Assembly: GCA_017936925.1 (NCBI GenBank)
Contig: JAGBEP010000026.1
Span: 1 to 40,396, forward strand
Direction of reading: 5' to 3'
From: Clostridia bacterium
Lineage (GTDB): Bacteria; Bacillota; Clostridia; TANB77; CAG-508
DNA: 40,396 nt
Shown: positions 16,188 through 25,030 of the stretch, in pieces
How positions within the stretch are numbered: the first letter of the stretch is position 1
How the letters are laid out: each line of letters begins with the position of its first letter
Notes under the pieces: generated by a model
Database searches by the model: none
What the model was told of the DNA's origin: nothing
Seen by the model: the letters and a program-made list of their open reading frames with translations, nothing else
Made by a program: the position numbers and the translations under genes

Positions 16188-17279
16188 ATGAAAATAGGAA
16201 TCGTAGGCTTACCAAACGTAGGTAAAAGTACAATGTTTAACAGCATAACAAATGCAGGAGCAGAATGCGCAAATTATCCTTTTTGTACAATAGAACCAAA
16301 CGTAGGAGTTGTAGCCGTACCAGATGAAAGATTAGATAAATTAACAGAAATGTACAAACCACAAAAAACTACTCCAGCAGTAATAGAATTTGTTGATATA
16401 GCAGGTTTAGTAAAAGGAGCAAGTAAAGGAGAAGGATTAGGAAACAAATTCTTATCACATATTAGAGAAGTAGACAGTATTGTTGAAGTAGTAAGATGCT
16501 TTGAAGATAGCAATATAGTTCATGTTGACGGAAGTGTAGACCCACTAAGAGATATTGAAACAATAAATTTAGAATTAATATTTGCTGATATAGAAACAAT
16601 CGATAAAAAGTTAGATAAAGCTAGAAAAAATCTAAAAGCAGATAAAAAATATCAATTTGAAATAGATACATTAGAAAAAGTAAAAAAAGTTCTAGAAGAA
16701 GGAAAATCAGCTAGAACAATAGATTTAAACGAAGAAGAAAAAGAAGTACTAAAAGATGCATTTTTATTAACAATGAAACCAATACTATACATTGCAAATG
16801 TTTCAGAAAACGAAATAGAAAATCCAGATGAAAATGAAAACGTAAAAAAAGTTAAACAATATGCTAAAACAGAAAATGCTGAAGTAATCCCTTTATGCGT
16901 AAAATTAGAAGAAGAGCTAAGTACACTAGACAAAGAAGACAAAATTGAGATGCTTCATGAACTTGGACTAGAAGAATCAGGATTAGATAAAGTTATAAAA
17001 GCAAGTTACAAATTACTAGGATTAATGTCATTCCTAACAGCAGGAGAACCAGAAGTTAGAGCATGGACAATAAAAATTGGAACAAAAGCACCAAAAGCAG
17101 CCGGAAAGATTCACTCAGACATTGAAAGAGGATTTATTAGAGCAGAAGTAGTTTCATATGAAGACCTAATAAGAGAAGGTTCTATGAATGCTGTAAAAGA
17201 AAAAGGACTTATGAGGCTAGAAGGAAAAGATTACATCATGCAAGATGGAGATATAGTTTTATTTAGATTTAATGTTTAA
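16188..17279 (+). CDS. ychF: YchF/OLA1 family redox-regulated ATPase
   Basis: A 363-residue Obg-related P-loop protein that prefers ATP to GTP and binds ribosomes. Seen: G1 GLPNVGKSTMFN (7-18), switch region NYPFCTIEPNVGVV, G3 DIAGLVKGASKGEGLGNKFL and ANVSENE in place of the usual NKxD, as in YchF. The C-terminal TGS domain ends with RAWTIKIGTKAPKAAGKIHS and DIVLFRFNV. Length is typical (363-366). GAAAGGAAAG precedes the ATG. Confidence 0.97.
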   Translation: MKIGIVGLPNVGKSTMFNSITNAGAECANYPFCTIEPNVGVVAVPDERLDKLTEMYKPQKTTPAVIEFVDIAGLVKGASKGEGLGNKFLSHIREVDSIVEVVRCFEDSNIVHVDGSVDPLRDIETINLELIFADIETIDKKLDKARKNLKADKKYQFEIDTLEKVKKVLEEGKSARTIDLNEEEKEVLKDAFLLTMKPILYIANVSENEIENPDENENVKKVKQYAKTENAEVIPLCVKLEEELSTLDKEDKIEMLHELGLEESGLDKVIKASYKLLGLMSFLTAGEPEVRAWTIKIGTKAPKAAGKIHSDIERGFIRAEVVSYEDLIREGSMNAVKEKGLMRLEGKDYIMQDGDIVLFRFNV

Positions 17280-17332
17280 TAAAAAATAACTACACTCAAG
17301 TAATACTCTATATAAGGATATAAAAGGAGTTT

Positions 17333-18388
17333 ATGAAAAAAATATTTAAAACATTATTACTAATAATCATATATATAGCTATTGTATACATAATATTATG
17401 GAAAATGAATTTAGTAACAATTCAAATAAAAAATCCAAATTCAAAAGAAAACTCTAAAGCTGTTGATGAATACATTGATAATGATTTATCATTAGAAGAC
17501 AAGAATTTACAAATTACTAAAGGCACAGAAAATAAATTTTATTATAATCAACTAGACGAAACATCAAAAGCAATTTACGATAAAATACTAGAATCAAATG
17601 ATAAATTAAAAAGTGGAACTTCAGAAATAGAATTTAACAATCATGAGTTTGATTATATATTATCGCAAGAAAACGGTATGGAAATATTAAGCCAAAAATT
17701 TACAGAAGCAATAGATAGTATAAAATATGATCATGTAGAAATATTTTATATCGATTACACAAAAATGGTAATACATACAATAACACATACAGTAGGAAAC
17801 AATGAATCATATGAGGTTTTCTTATCACTAGCTCCAACAGAAGAAAGTTATTTAAAAGATGAATTTATAAACAAAAACTTAGACATAGTATTAGACGAAG
17901 TAGAAACATTATCAGATGAAATTTTATCAAAAGCAGAAGGAACAGATTATCAAAAAATTCAGTACATACATAACTGGATAGTAGACAATCTTGAATATGA
18001 TACAACATACGAAGGACCAAATAACTTAAATATATATGGAGCCTTAGTAGAAAGAAAAGTAGTATGCGAAGGATATGCAAAACTATTCAAATATTTACTA
18101 GATAAAGAGCAAATTCCATGTATTCTTGTAACAGGAAATGCGCTAAACTCAATAGGAGAATACGAAAGCCATATGTGGAATTATGTAAAAATAAATGATA
18201 CATGGTATGCTTTTGATGTAACATGGGATGATCCAATACTTACAAACGGAGGAGAATTGCCAGAAGAAAATAGGTACCAATATTTCTGCCAAGGAGACAA
18301 CATAAATACCAACCATTTTCTAGTACCTTCAATATCAGAAGAAGGAAAAGAATTTGAGTTTCCAGAACTTTATCATAAAGAAAAATAA
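17333..18388 (+). CDS. Membrane-anchored transglutaminase-like protein
   Basis: 351 residues. An N-terminal transmembrane helix (TLLLIIIYIAIVYIILWKM) anchors an extracellular domain. The core shows the transglutaminase-like triad Cys245 (VVCEGYAKLFKYLL), His280 (ESHMWNYVKI) and Asp295 (YAFDVTWDDP). Bacterial proteins of this type act as cysteine proteases or cross-linking enzymes at the cell surface; the substrate is unknown. AAAAGGAG precedes ATG 17333. It lies between ychF and miaB, possibly in one transcription unit, since no terminator is seen on either side. Confidence 0.9.
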   Translation: MKKIFKTLLLIIIYIAIVYIILWKMNLVTIQIKNPNSKENSKAVDEYIDNDLSLEDKNLQITKGTENKFYYNQLDETSKAIYDKILESNDKLKSGTSEIEFNNHEFDYILSQENGMEILSQKFTEAIDSIKYDHVEIFYIDYTKMVIHTITHTVGNNESYEVFLSLAPTEESYLKDEFINKNLDIVLDEVETLSDEILSKAEGTDYQKIQYIHNWIVDNLEYDTTYEGPNNLNIYGALVERKVVCEGYAKLFKYLLDKEQIPCILVTGNALNSIGEYESHMWNYVKINDTWYAFDVTWDDPILTNGGELPEENRYQYFCQGDNINTNHFLVPSISEEGKEFEFPELYHKEK

Positions 18389-18480
18389 ATATATAAATAG
18401 TATTTTCTAAAATACAATAAAAAGTCAAAATAGAAAAATTTTATTTAGAACTAATTAAAAAGCAATAGAAAGGAAAAGTT

Positions 18481-19785
18481 ATGAAAAAATACTTAATAAC
18501 AACAATGGGATGCCAATTAAACGAAAACGATTCAGAAAAATTAGCGGGAATAACAGAAAAAATGGGATACGAAAAAACAGACAAAGTAGAAGAAGCTGAT
18601 TTAGTAATATTTAATACTTGTTGTGTTAGAGAAAATGCAGAAGAAAGATTATTTGGAAAATTAGGAGAATTAAAAAAGCAAAGAGAAGAAAAAGGAACAA
18701 TAATAGCCATTGGTGGATGTATGATGCAAGAACCAGCAATGTTAGAAAAAATAAAACAAAGCTATAATTACACAGATATAGTATTTGGAACACATACATT
18801 ACATAAATTTGAAGAAGATTTAAAAAAAGTAATAGAAGAAAGAAAAAAAGTAAGAGATGTAATTGATATAGATGGAGAAGTAATAGAAGGACTACCAATA
18901 AAAAGAAACGATAATTTTAAAGCATCAGTAACAATTATGTATGGATGCAATAATTTTTGTTCATACTGCATAGTACCATATGTTAGGGGAAGAGAAAGAA
19001 GTAGAAACCCAGAAAAAATATTAGAAGAAGTAAATCAATTAGCAAAAGAAGGATATAAAGAAATAACATTATTAGGTCAAAACGTAAATTCATACAATGG
19101 AAGACAAGGATATAAATTTGCTAACTTATTAAATGACGTTTGTAAAATAGAAGGAATAGAAAGAGTAAGATTTATATCACCACATCCAAAAGATTTTACA
19201 GATGATGTAATAGAAGCAATCTCAAACAATCCTAAAATTGCTAGAATAATTCATCTTCCACTTCAAGCAGGAAATAATAAAGTATTAAAAGAAATGAATA
19301 GAAAATATACTAAAGAACACTATTTAGAACTAGTAGAAAAAATGAAAAAAAGAATTCCTGGAGTAGTATTCTCAACAGATATAATTGTAGGATTCCCAGG
19401 AGAAACAGATGAAGAATTCGAAGACACTTTAGACGTAGTAAGAAAAGTAAATTATGAACAAATATTTATGTTTATATATTCTCGAAGAGAAGGAACAGTA
19501 GCAGATAGAATGGAAAAACAAGTACCAGAAGAAATTAAACATAAACGATTTGATAAACTAAAAGAACTTTATGACAGCAAAGTATCTGAAAATAATGAAA
19601 AATATATTGGAACAATGCAAAAAATATTAGTAGATGGATATAGCAAAAATGACAAAACAACATTAACAGGAAGAACAGATACCAATAAGGTAGTTAATTT
19701 CGAAGGTACAGATGACTTAATAGGAAAAATGATAGATATAAAAATTACAGAAGAACATAAATGGTATCTAAAAGGAGAAATATAA
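18481..19785 (+). CDS. miaB: MiaB, tRNA-2-methylthio-N6-dimethylallyladenosine synthase
   Basis: A 434-residue radical-SAM methylthiotransferase that adds the 2-methylthio group to i6A37 of tRNAs reading UNN codons. The N-terminal cluster ligands are Cys11 (TMGCQLNENDSE), Cys47 (FNTCCVRENAE) and Cys80 (IGGCMMQEP). The radical-SAM motif is YGCNNFCSYC (Cys156, Cys160, Cys163). A C-terminal TRAM domain ends the protein (TLTGRTDTNKVVNFEG). It precedes mutS by 63 bases, the usual clostridial miaB-mutS order. AAAGGAAAAG precedes the ATG. Confidence 0.97.
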   Translation: MKKYLITTMGCQLNENDSEKLAGITEKMGYEKTDKVEEADLVIFNTCCVRENAEERLFGKLGELKKQREEKGTIIAIGGCMMQEPAMLEKIKQSYNYTDIVFGTHTLHKFEEDLKKVIEERKKVRDVIDIDGEVIEGLPIKRNDNFKASVTIMYGCNNFCSYCIVPYVRGRERSRNPEKILEEVNQLAKEGYKEITLLGQNVNSYNGRQGYKFANLLNDVCKIEGIERVRFISPHPKDFTDDVIEAISNNPKIARIIHLPLQAGNNKVLKEMNRKYTKEHYLELVEKMKKRIPGVVFSTDIIVGFPGETDEEFEDTLDVVRKVNYEQIFMFIYSRREGTVADRMEKQVPEEIKHKRFDKLKELYDSKVSENNEKYIGTMQKILVDGYSKNDKTTLTGRTDTNKVVNFEGTDDLIGKMIDIKITEEHKWYLKGEI

Positions 19786-19848
19786 GATTTTTTAAACAAA
19801 CTAATTACTACCAATACATGTATAACAAACGAAAGGAAATGATAAAAC

Positions 19849-22455
19849 ATGGCAGAATTATCACCAATGATGCAACATTATATGGAGAAAAAAGAAGAAT
19901 ACAAAGATTGTATCCTATTTTATAGATTAGGAGATTTTTATGAAATGTTCTTTGATGATGCCATAACTGCCTCAAGAGAACTAGAAATAACCCTAACAGG
20001 AAGAGCATGTGGATTAGATGAAAGGGCACCTATGTGTGGTGTTCCTTTTCATGCAGCAGACATGTATATTGCTAAATTAATTTCAAAAGGATATAAAGTA
20101 GCAATATGTGAACAATTAGAAGACCCTAAAACAACAAAAGGAATGGTAAAAAGAGACGTAATAAGAGTAGTAACACCTGGTACTGTAATAGAAAGCAATC
20201 TGCTAGACGAAAAGAAAAATAATTTTATAATGTCAATTGTAAAAAAAGGATTATTCTTTGGTGTGGCAGTATGTGATGTAAGTACAGGTGATTTTTTTGC
20301 AACACAAATAACAGAAGAAAATAATTTCGAAAAATTATTAGATGAAATTGCTAGATTTATACCAGCTGAGATAATTGCAAATAAAATGATGTACGAATCA
20401 GAAAAAGAAGTTACAAAAATAAAAGATAGAATAAGTGTATGTATATCAAATACAGAAGAAGAAAGCTTTTCGGAAGATACAGAATTACTAGAAAGAATGT
20501 ATACTATTGAAAACGGAACAGGAAAAACTATAAAAGACAATTTATTTGCAGTAGCAGCAATAAATGGTTTAACAGCATATCTAAATGAAACACAAAAAAT
20601 AAAACTAGACCATATCAACAAAATTGATTTATACAAAACTACAAGATATATGGCATTAGACGTAAGTGCTAGAAGAAACTTAGAATTAACAGATAGAATG
20701 AGAGATAAATCCAAAAGAGGAACTCTTTTATGGGTACTAGATAAAACATCTACATCTATGGGAGGAAGAATGTTAAGACGTTGGATAAATGATCCACTAG
20801 TAGATGTAAAAGCGATAAATGAGAGATTAGAGGCGGTCAAAGAATTAAAAGAAAATATGATTCTAAGAGGAGATATTTTAGAATCACTAAATAAAGTATA
20901 CGATATAGAAAGACTAGCAGGAAGAATCTCATATGGAAATGCAAATGCCAGAGATCTAATATCATTAAAAAACTCATTAAGCAAATTACCAGAATTAAAA
21001 CAAGAATTATCTACAGCAGAAGCACCAATGTTAAAAAAATTACATAGTGATTTAGATGAACTAAAAGACATAACAGAGCTAATAGAAAAATCTATAATAG
21101 AAGATCCACCTATAACAATAAAAGAAGGCGGAATAATAAAAACTGGATATAACGATGAAATAGATGAATGTAAAAGAGCAGCAGTAGAAGGAAAAAGCTG
21201 GCTTGTAAACATTGAAGCAAAAGAAAGAGAAGCTACAGGAATTAAAAATTTAAGAGTAGGTTACACAAAAGTATTTGGATATTACATTGAAGTAACAAAA
21301 TCTTTCCTAAAACAAGTACCAACAGATAGATATATAAGAAAACAAACATTAACAGGAGCAGAAAGATTTATAACAGAAGAGTTAAAATCAATTGAAGATA
21401 AAGTATTAGGTGCAGAAGAAAGAATAATAACATTAGAATATGAAGAATTTGTAAAAATCAGAACCCAAATATCATCACAAATAGAAAGAATACAAAAATC
21501 ATCAAACGTAGTAGCAATTCTAGATGTATTAAATGATTTTGCATGTATAGCAGAAGACTATGAATACTGCCTTCCAACCGTAGACGATGGAGACGAGATT
21601 TTAATAAAAGAAGGTCGTCATCCAGTAATTGAAAGAATGATAGACGGTGGAACATTTGTAGAAAATGATACCTACTTAAACAGAAGAGATGATAGACTTT
21701 CAATTATAACTGGACCAAACATGGCAGGAAAATCAACATATATGAGACAAGTAGCATTAATAACATTAATGGCACAAATAGGATGCTTTGTACCAGCCTC
21801 ATCTGCAAAAATCGGAGTAGTAGATAAAATCTTTACAAGAGTTGGAGCATCAGACGATTTAAGCATGGGCCAAAGTACATTTATGGTCGAAATGTCAGAA
21901 GTTGCAAACATATTAAAAAACGCAACCAAAAATAGCTTAGTAATTTTAGACGAAATAGGAAGAGGCACATCTACATACGACGGGCTAGCAATTGCATGGG
22001 CAGTAGCAGAATACATTGCAGACAATAATAATATAGGATGTAAAACGTTATTTGCAACGCACTATCATGAATTAACAAAATTAGAAGAAAATCTAGAAGG
22101 TGTGAAAAACTACCAAGTAGCAGTAAAAGAAAAAGGGGAAGATATAATTTTCTTAAGAAAAATTATTCCAGGAGGAACAGACGAAAGCTACGGTATACAT
22201 GTTGCTAAGCTTGCAGGAGCACCTAAAAAAATGTTATCAAGAGCAAATGAGATATTGAAAACTTTAGAAAAAAACGTTAAAATAAAAGAAAAGCAAGAAG
22301 AAAAAGAAATGAAAAAACAAGTCTCAGGCCAATTAGATATGTACAATTACAAATTAGCAGATATTGCTACAGAGCTTGACAAAATAAATATAAACGAATT
22401 AACACCAATCGATGCACTGAACACAATTGTAAGAATAAAAGAAAAATTAAAATAA
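19849..22455 (+). CDS. mutS: DNA mismatch repair protein MutS
   Basis: 868 residues. The mismatch-binding Phe-x-Glu is in RLGDFYEMFFDDA (Phe30, Glu32). The ATPase domain has Walker A GPNMAGKSTYM (622-632), Walker B LVILDEIGRGTSTYDG and the FATHYHELT switch. The C-terminal coiled region ends in IDALNTIVRIKEKLK. The protein recognises mismatches and recruits MutL; no mutL follows here. A WG-repeat protein follows instead. GAAAGGAAATG precedes the ATG. Confidence 0.98.
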   Translation: MAELSPMMQHYMEKKEEYKDCILFYRLGDFYEMFFDDAITASRELEITLTGRACGLDERAPMCGVPFHAADMYIAKLISKGYKVAICEQLEDPKTTKGMVKRDVIRVVTPGTVIESNLLDEKKNNFIMSIVKKGLFFGVAVCDVSTGDFFATQITEENNFEKLLDEIARFIPAEIIANKMMYESEKEVTKIKDRISVCISNTEEESFSEDTELLERMYTIENGTGKTIKDNLFAVAAINGLTAYLNETQKIKLDHINKIDLYKTTRYMALDVSARRNLELTDRMRDKSKRGTLLWVLDKTSTSMGGRMLRRWINDPLVDVKAINERLEAVKELKENMILRGDILESLNKVYDIERLAGRISYGNANARDLISLKNSLSKLPELKQELSTAEAPMLKKLHSDLDELKDITELIEKSIIEDPPITIKEGGIIKTGYNDEIDECKRAAVEGKSWLVNIEAKEREATGIKNLRVGYTKVFGYYIEVTKSFLKQVPTDRYIRKQTLTGAERFITEELKSIEDKVLGAEERIITLEYEEFVKIRTQISSQIERIQKSSNVVAILDVLNDFACIAEDYEYCLPTVDDGDEILIKEGRHPVIERMIDGGTFVENDTYLNRRDDRLSIITGPNMAGKSTYMRQVALITLMAQIGCFVPASSAKIGVVDKIFTRVGASDDLSMGQSTFMVEMSEVANILKNATKNSLVILDEIGRGTSTYDGLAIAWAVAEYIADNNNIGCKTLFATHYHELTKLEENLEGVKNYQVAVKEKGEDIIFLRKIIPGGTDESYGIHVAKLAGAPKKMLSRANEILKTLEKNVKIKEKQEEKEMKKQVSGQLDMYNYKLADIATELDKININELTPIDALNTIVRIKEKLK

Positions 22456-22549
22456 AAAGATAGCTATAAAAAATATATAAATAGAAAACACAATCAAAAA
22501 ACTGCTTGTATAACTCAAAATTAGTAAAATAAATAGGAGGGATAAAAAA

Positions 22550-23890
22550 ATGAAATGCCCAAAATGTAAAGAAGAGATTACAGACGGAGTAAAGTTCTGT
22601 ACAAAATGTGGAGCTAATATTGAAGAAGAAAAACAAAAAATTGCAGAAGCTGAAGCGAAGAAAAAAGAAGAAGCAGAAAAAAGAAAAAAAGCAGCAGAAG
22701 ACAAAAAACGTTTAGAAGAAATTAGAAAACAAGAAGAACTAAAAAAAGAACAAGAACTTAAAGAAGCGGAGAAGCAAGAAGCTATTAGAAAAGCTAAAGA
22801 AGAAGGAATTGAACTTGAAATAATTGATGAAGAGCCAGAAAAAATAGAAGATAACACATCTAATTTTAAAATAAAAACAGAAGAAGCTCCTAAAACAAAA
22901 AACAAAAAGAAAAAAGTTAAAATAAAGAAAAATATATTTCAAAGAATATTAAATAAATTATTATTAATTATAATAATAATAGCAATAATTATAGGTGGAG
23001 TATATTATTGCTATAAACAAGAATTATTACCAGAATTTGCTCAAAAAGAAGTAAAAGATTTTGAGACTAAGCTACAAAATGTTATAAAATTATATAAAGA
23101 TGTAAAAGAAGGAGAAAAAAATCTACCAACAATTGATGAAGCAAATAATGATAATTCAGAAAGTTGGAAAGTCAACCCAAACATTGAAGCAGATGATATA
23201 AGAGACTTAACAGACGAAGTATCAGTAATAGTAAAAAACAAAAAAGAAGGATTAATAGACAATCAAACCGGAGACATTATATTAGAAGCAAAATATACAC
23301 AAATCATTTATACAGAATACTATGAAATAGGAAAAACAGAAGCTGAAAAAGAAACTGGAATTGTAGTTAAAGACGCAGATAAATTTTATAAAGTAGATAA
23401 AGATTACAAAGTACAAACAGAAGTAACAACAATAGCTCCAAAAGACAATGGAACATATTTTTATGATCACCATGGACCAGCTATATACTATAATTCTGCA
23501 GAACAAATATGTACATTAGTAAAAGCAGATACTACTTCTAAAGGATTGAAAGCATGCACAGACATCGATTTAGTAACAACAGATGGAGTAGCTGCAAGAG
23601 ATACAGTTTTACCAGAAAGCTTTTCAATTGATTTTTCAAAATCAATATCAGGAACAAAAGGATACTTTGATGTAACAACTGGAGATTTAAAAATAAACTG
23701 CGATTTCGATGAGACGTATGAATTTTCAGAAGGATATGCAGCAGTAAAAAAAGAAAGTCTTGCTGGAATAATTGATGAAGATGGAAAAACAATAGTAGAT
23801 TTTAAATATACAGAAACAAGAAGTGTACACAGCAATTCAGCATTTGTAATGAAAGACGGAAAATGGGGAATTCTAAAAATAGAAAAATAA
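22550..23890 (+). CDS. Zinc-ribbon, coiled-coil, transmembrane, WG-repeat protein
   Basis: 446 residues in four parts. A zinc ribbon (Cys3, Cys6, Cys17, Cys20 in CPKC...CTKCG) is followed by a highly charged coiled coil (about 25-95, rich in KKK, EEA and KRK). A basic stretch leads to one transmembrane helix at about 136-156 (LLLIIIIIAIIIGGVYYCY). The C-terminal region from about 215 on holds WG-type beta repeats: VIVKNKKEGLIDNQTGDII, KKESLAGIIDEDGKTIVDF and MKDGKWGILKI. The zinc ribbon should face the cytoplasm and the WG repeats the outside, which makes a transmembrane sensor or scaffold plausible. AGGAGGG precedes the ATG. Confidence 0.88.
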   Translation: MKCPKCKEEITDGVKFCTKCGANIEEEKQKIAEAEAKKKEEAEKRKKAAEDKKRLEEIRKQEELKKEQELKEAEKQEAIRKAKEEGIELEIIDEEPEKIEDNTSNFKIKTEEAPKTKNKKKKVKIKKNIFQRILNKLLLIIIIIAIIIGGVYYCYKQELLPEFAQKEVKDFETKLQNVIKLYKDVKEGEKNLPTIDEANNDNSESWKVNPNIEADDIRDLTDEVSVIVKNKKEGLIDNQTGDIILEAKYTQIIYTEYYEIGKTEAEKETGIVVKDADKFYKVDKDYKVQTEVTTIAPKDNGTYFYDHHGPAIYYNSAEQICTLVKADTTSKGLKACTDIDLVTTDGVAARDTVLPESFSIDFSKSISGTKGYFDVTTGDLKINCDFDETYEFSEGYAAVKKESLAGIIDEDGKTIVDFKYTETRSVHSNSAFVMKDGKWGILKIEK

Positions 23891-23894
23891 TAAA

Positions 23895-23947
23895 AAAAGC
23901 AACTATAAAAAGCTAAAATGCAAAGGCTTGTTCATAGTTGCTTTTGC
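23895..23947 (+). terminator. Rho-independent terminator
   Basis: AAAAGCAACTAT (23895-23906) pairs perfectly with ATAGTTGCTTTT (23934-23945) around a 27-base loop. It closes the WG-repeat gene. Confidence 0.75.
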
Positions 23948-24032
23948 GTTTTACCTTAAAAAAATTATAAATTTATAAGTAAAAAATCATCGTAATGATA
24001 AAACTCAAAAAGCTTACAGGCAACTATATAGG

Positions 24033-24061
24033 TTGACATAATCTACGAAAAAGGATATAAT
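24033..24061 (+). promoter_or_regulatory. Consensus sigma-A promoter of the solitary 24.1-kb gene
   Basis: TTGACA (24033-24038), a 17-base spacer and TATAAT (24056-24061). It shares GTTGACATAAT with the promoters at 13138 and 31394, and 23 of 29 bases with the latter. A 6-bp hairpin GATAAC-AGGA-GTTATC follows at 24068-24083 in the leader. Confidence 0.85.
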
Positions 24062-24109
24062 AAATAAGATAACAGGAGTTATCAATAAAAACACAGGAGG
24101 GCTCAAAAT

Positions 24110-24577
24110 ATGAGTGAAAAGACAAACAAAAAAAGCATCAATTTTGAATTTCCGGAAATACGGACAAATTTTGATGCAGTAAGCAAACGATTTGAAAGAG
24201 ATGAAGAACTCTCAGCCAAACTCGCATCGATCTTTGACAGTACTGAAGTAAAGGATAAGATGACCGAACTGGAAGACTTTGCTACTGACGCTAGTGAAGA
24301 CCTGCACTGCAACAAAGAAGACCTGCTCGAAAGATGTGCTGTAAAGCAGAACGTAATGAACAATGCTCTGTATGAAGCACTTATCCAATTGAGCACTAAT
24401 CCGGAATGCTGGGATCTCAAAGCGCTCATACTCGAATCTATGAGCGTTGAGAAAACAGTTTTAATCATCGAAGATATAATCCACGAAATGATGAGCAGCA
24501 TCATTGGAAAAGTTGTTGCTGACGAATTCATGTGCATGTTAGAGTCAATTTTCGGCGATAACGGCGACGACGAATAG
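24110..24577 (+). CDS. Orphan acidic helical protein of foreign composition
   Basis: A 155-residue protein, acidic and probably all-helical, with no signal peptide or membrane segment. It has four Cys, in LHCNKED, ERCAVKQ, PECWDLK and FMCMLES. The C-terminus is MLESIFGDNGDDE, similar to MLELFFTYDEE at the end of the 31.5-kb orphan. No family recognised. Codon use differs from all neighbours (CTC, CTG, GCC, ATC and CGA-type choices; visibly higher G+C). It is a one-gene unit: consensus promoter, CACAGGAGGG ribosome-binding site and its own GC-rich terminator. This suggests a transferred cassette between mutS/WG and asnB. Confidence 0.85.
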   Translation: MSEKTNKKSINFEFPEIRTNFDAVSKRFERDEELSAKLASIFDSTEVKDKMTELEDFATDASEDLHCNKEDLLERCAVKQNVMNNALYEALIQLSTNPECWDLKALILESMSVEKTVLIIEDIIHEMMSSIIGKVVADEFMCMLESIFGDNGDDE

Positions 24578-24612
24578 TCATCAAGTCGATGCTTAAGCAC
24601 CACCCTCAAAAG

Positions 24613-24650
24613 ATACAGCCCCCGTCAAACGGGGCTGTATTGATTTTTTA
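24613..24650 (+). terminator. GC-rich Rho-independent terminator
   Basis: ATACAGCCCC (24613-24622) pairs perfectly with GGGGCTGTAT (24631-24640), followed by TGATTTTTTA. It is unusually GC-rich for this genome, like the gene it closes. Confidence 0.92.
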
Positions 24651-24765
24651 TATAAAAATAAAGTCTTTTTCTTGAAAAAGAAGAATAAACGTGATAACAT
24701 AAACTAAACTCCTAGGATGTATCAAACAAAAGGGAAAACAATAAAAGAAAAAAGAGGAGAAAAGT

Positions 24766-24969
24766 ATGGAATTATTTGTATTAAAACTAGTCGGTATTAT
24801 ATGTGCAACAATATTATCATTAGCAATAATAATAGTAAGAAAAGACGATATAGGAATAAGTTCAATAATATTAACAATAATATTTGAAATACTAGCATTA
24901 AGTCTAGTGTTTATAGACCTTGAACAAATAATTTCATTAATAAACATCATAAAAAACAACATATTATAA
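24766..24969 (+). CDS. Small two-helix membrane protein
   Basis: 67 residues: a first hydrophobic helix (VLKLVGIICATILSLAIIIV), a short charged loop (RKDDIG) and a second helix (ISSIILTIIFEILALSLVFI). No family recognised. AAGAGGAG lies 8 bases before the ATG and a terminator follows. Codon use matches the host, unlike the orphan gene upstream. Confidence 0.7.
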   Translation: MELFVLKLVGIICATILSLAIIIVRKDDIGISSIILTIIFEILALSLVFIDLEQIISLINIIKNNIL

Positions 24970-25011
24970 AATAAGTAATATTTTTCATATGAAAGAATTA
25001 CTTATTTTTTA
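24969..25011. terminator. Bidirectional terminator between convergent genes
   Basis: AAATAAGTAAT pairs with ATTACTTATTT around a short A/T-rich loop, with a T run. It can serve the small membrane protein (+) and asnB (-). Confidence 0.75.
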
Positions 25012-25030
25012 TTTAAAAATAAAAACACTA

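Noticed and set aside
20049..21212. Long minus-strand open frame of 387 codons inside mutS
   Set aside because: It is antisense to conserved MutS coding sequence, has no ribosome-binding site, and shows Ser/Leu/Phe-rich sequence typical of reverse-complemented A-rich genes.
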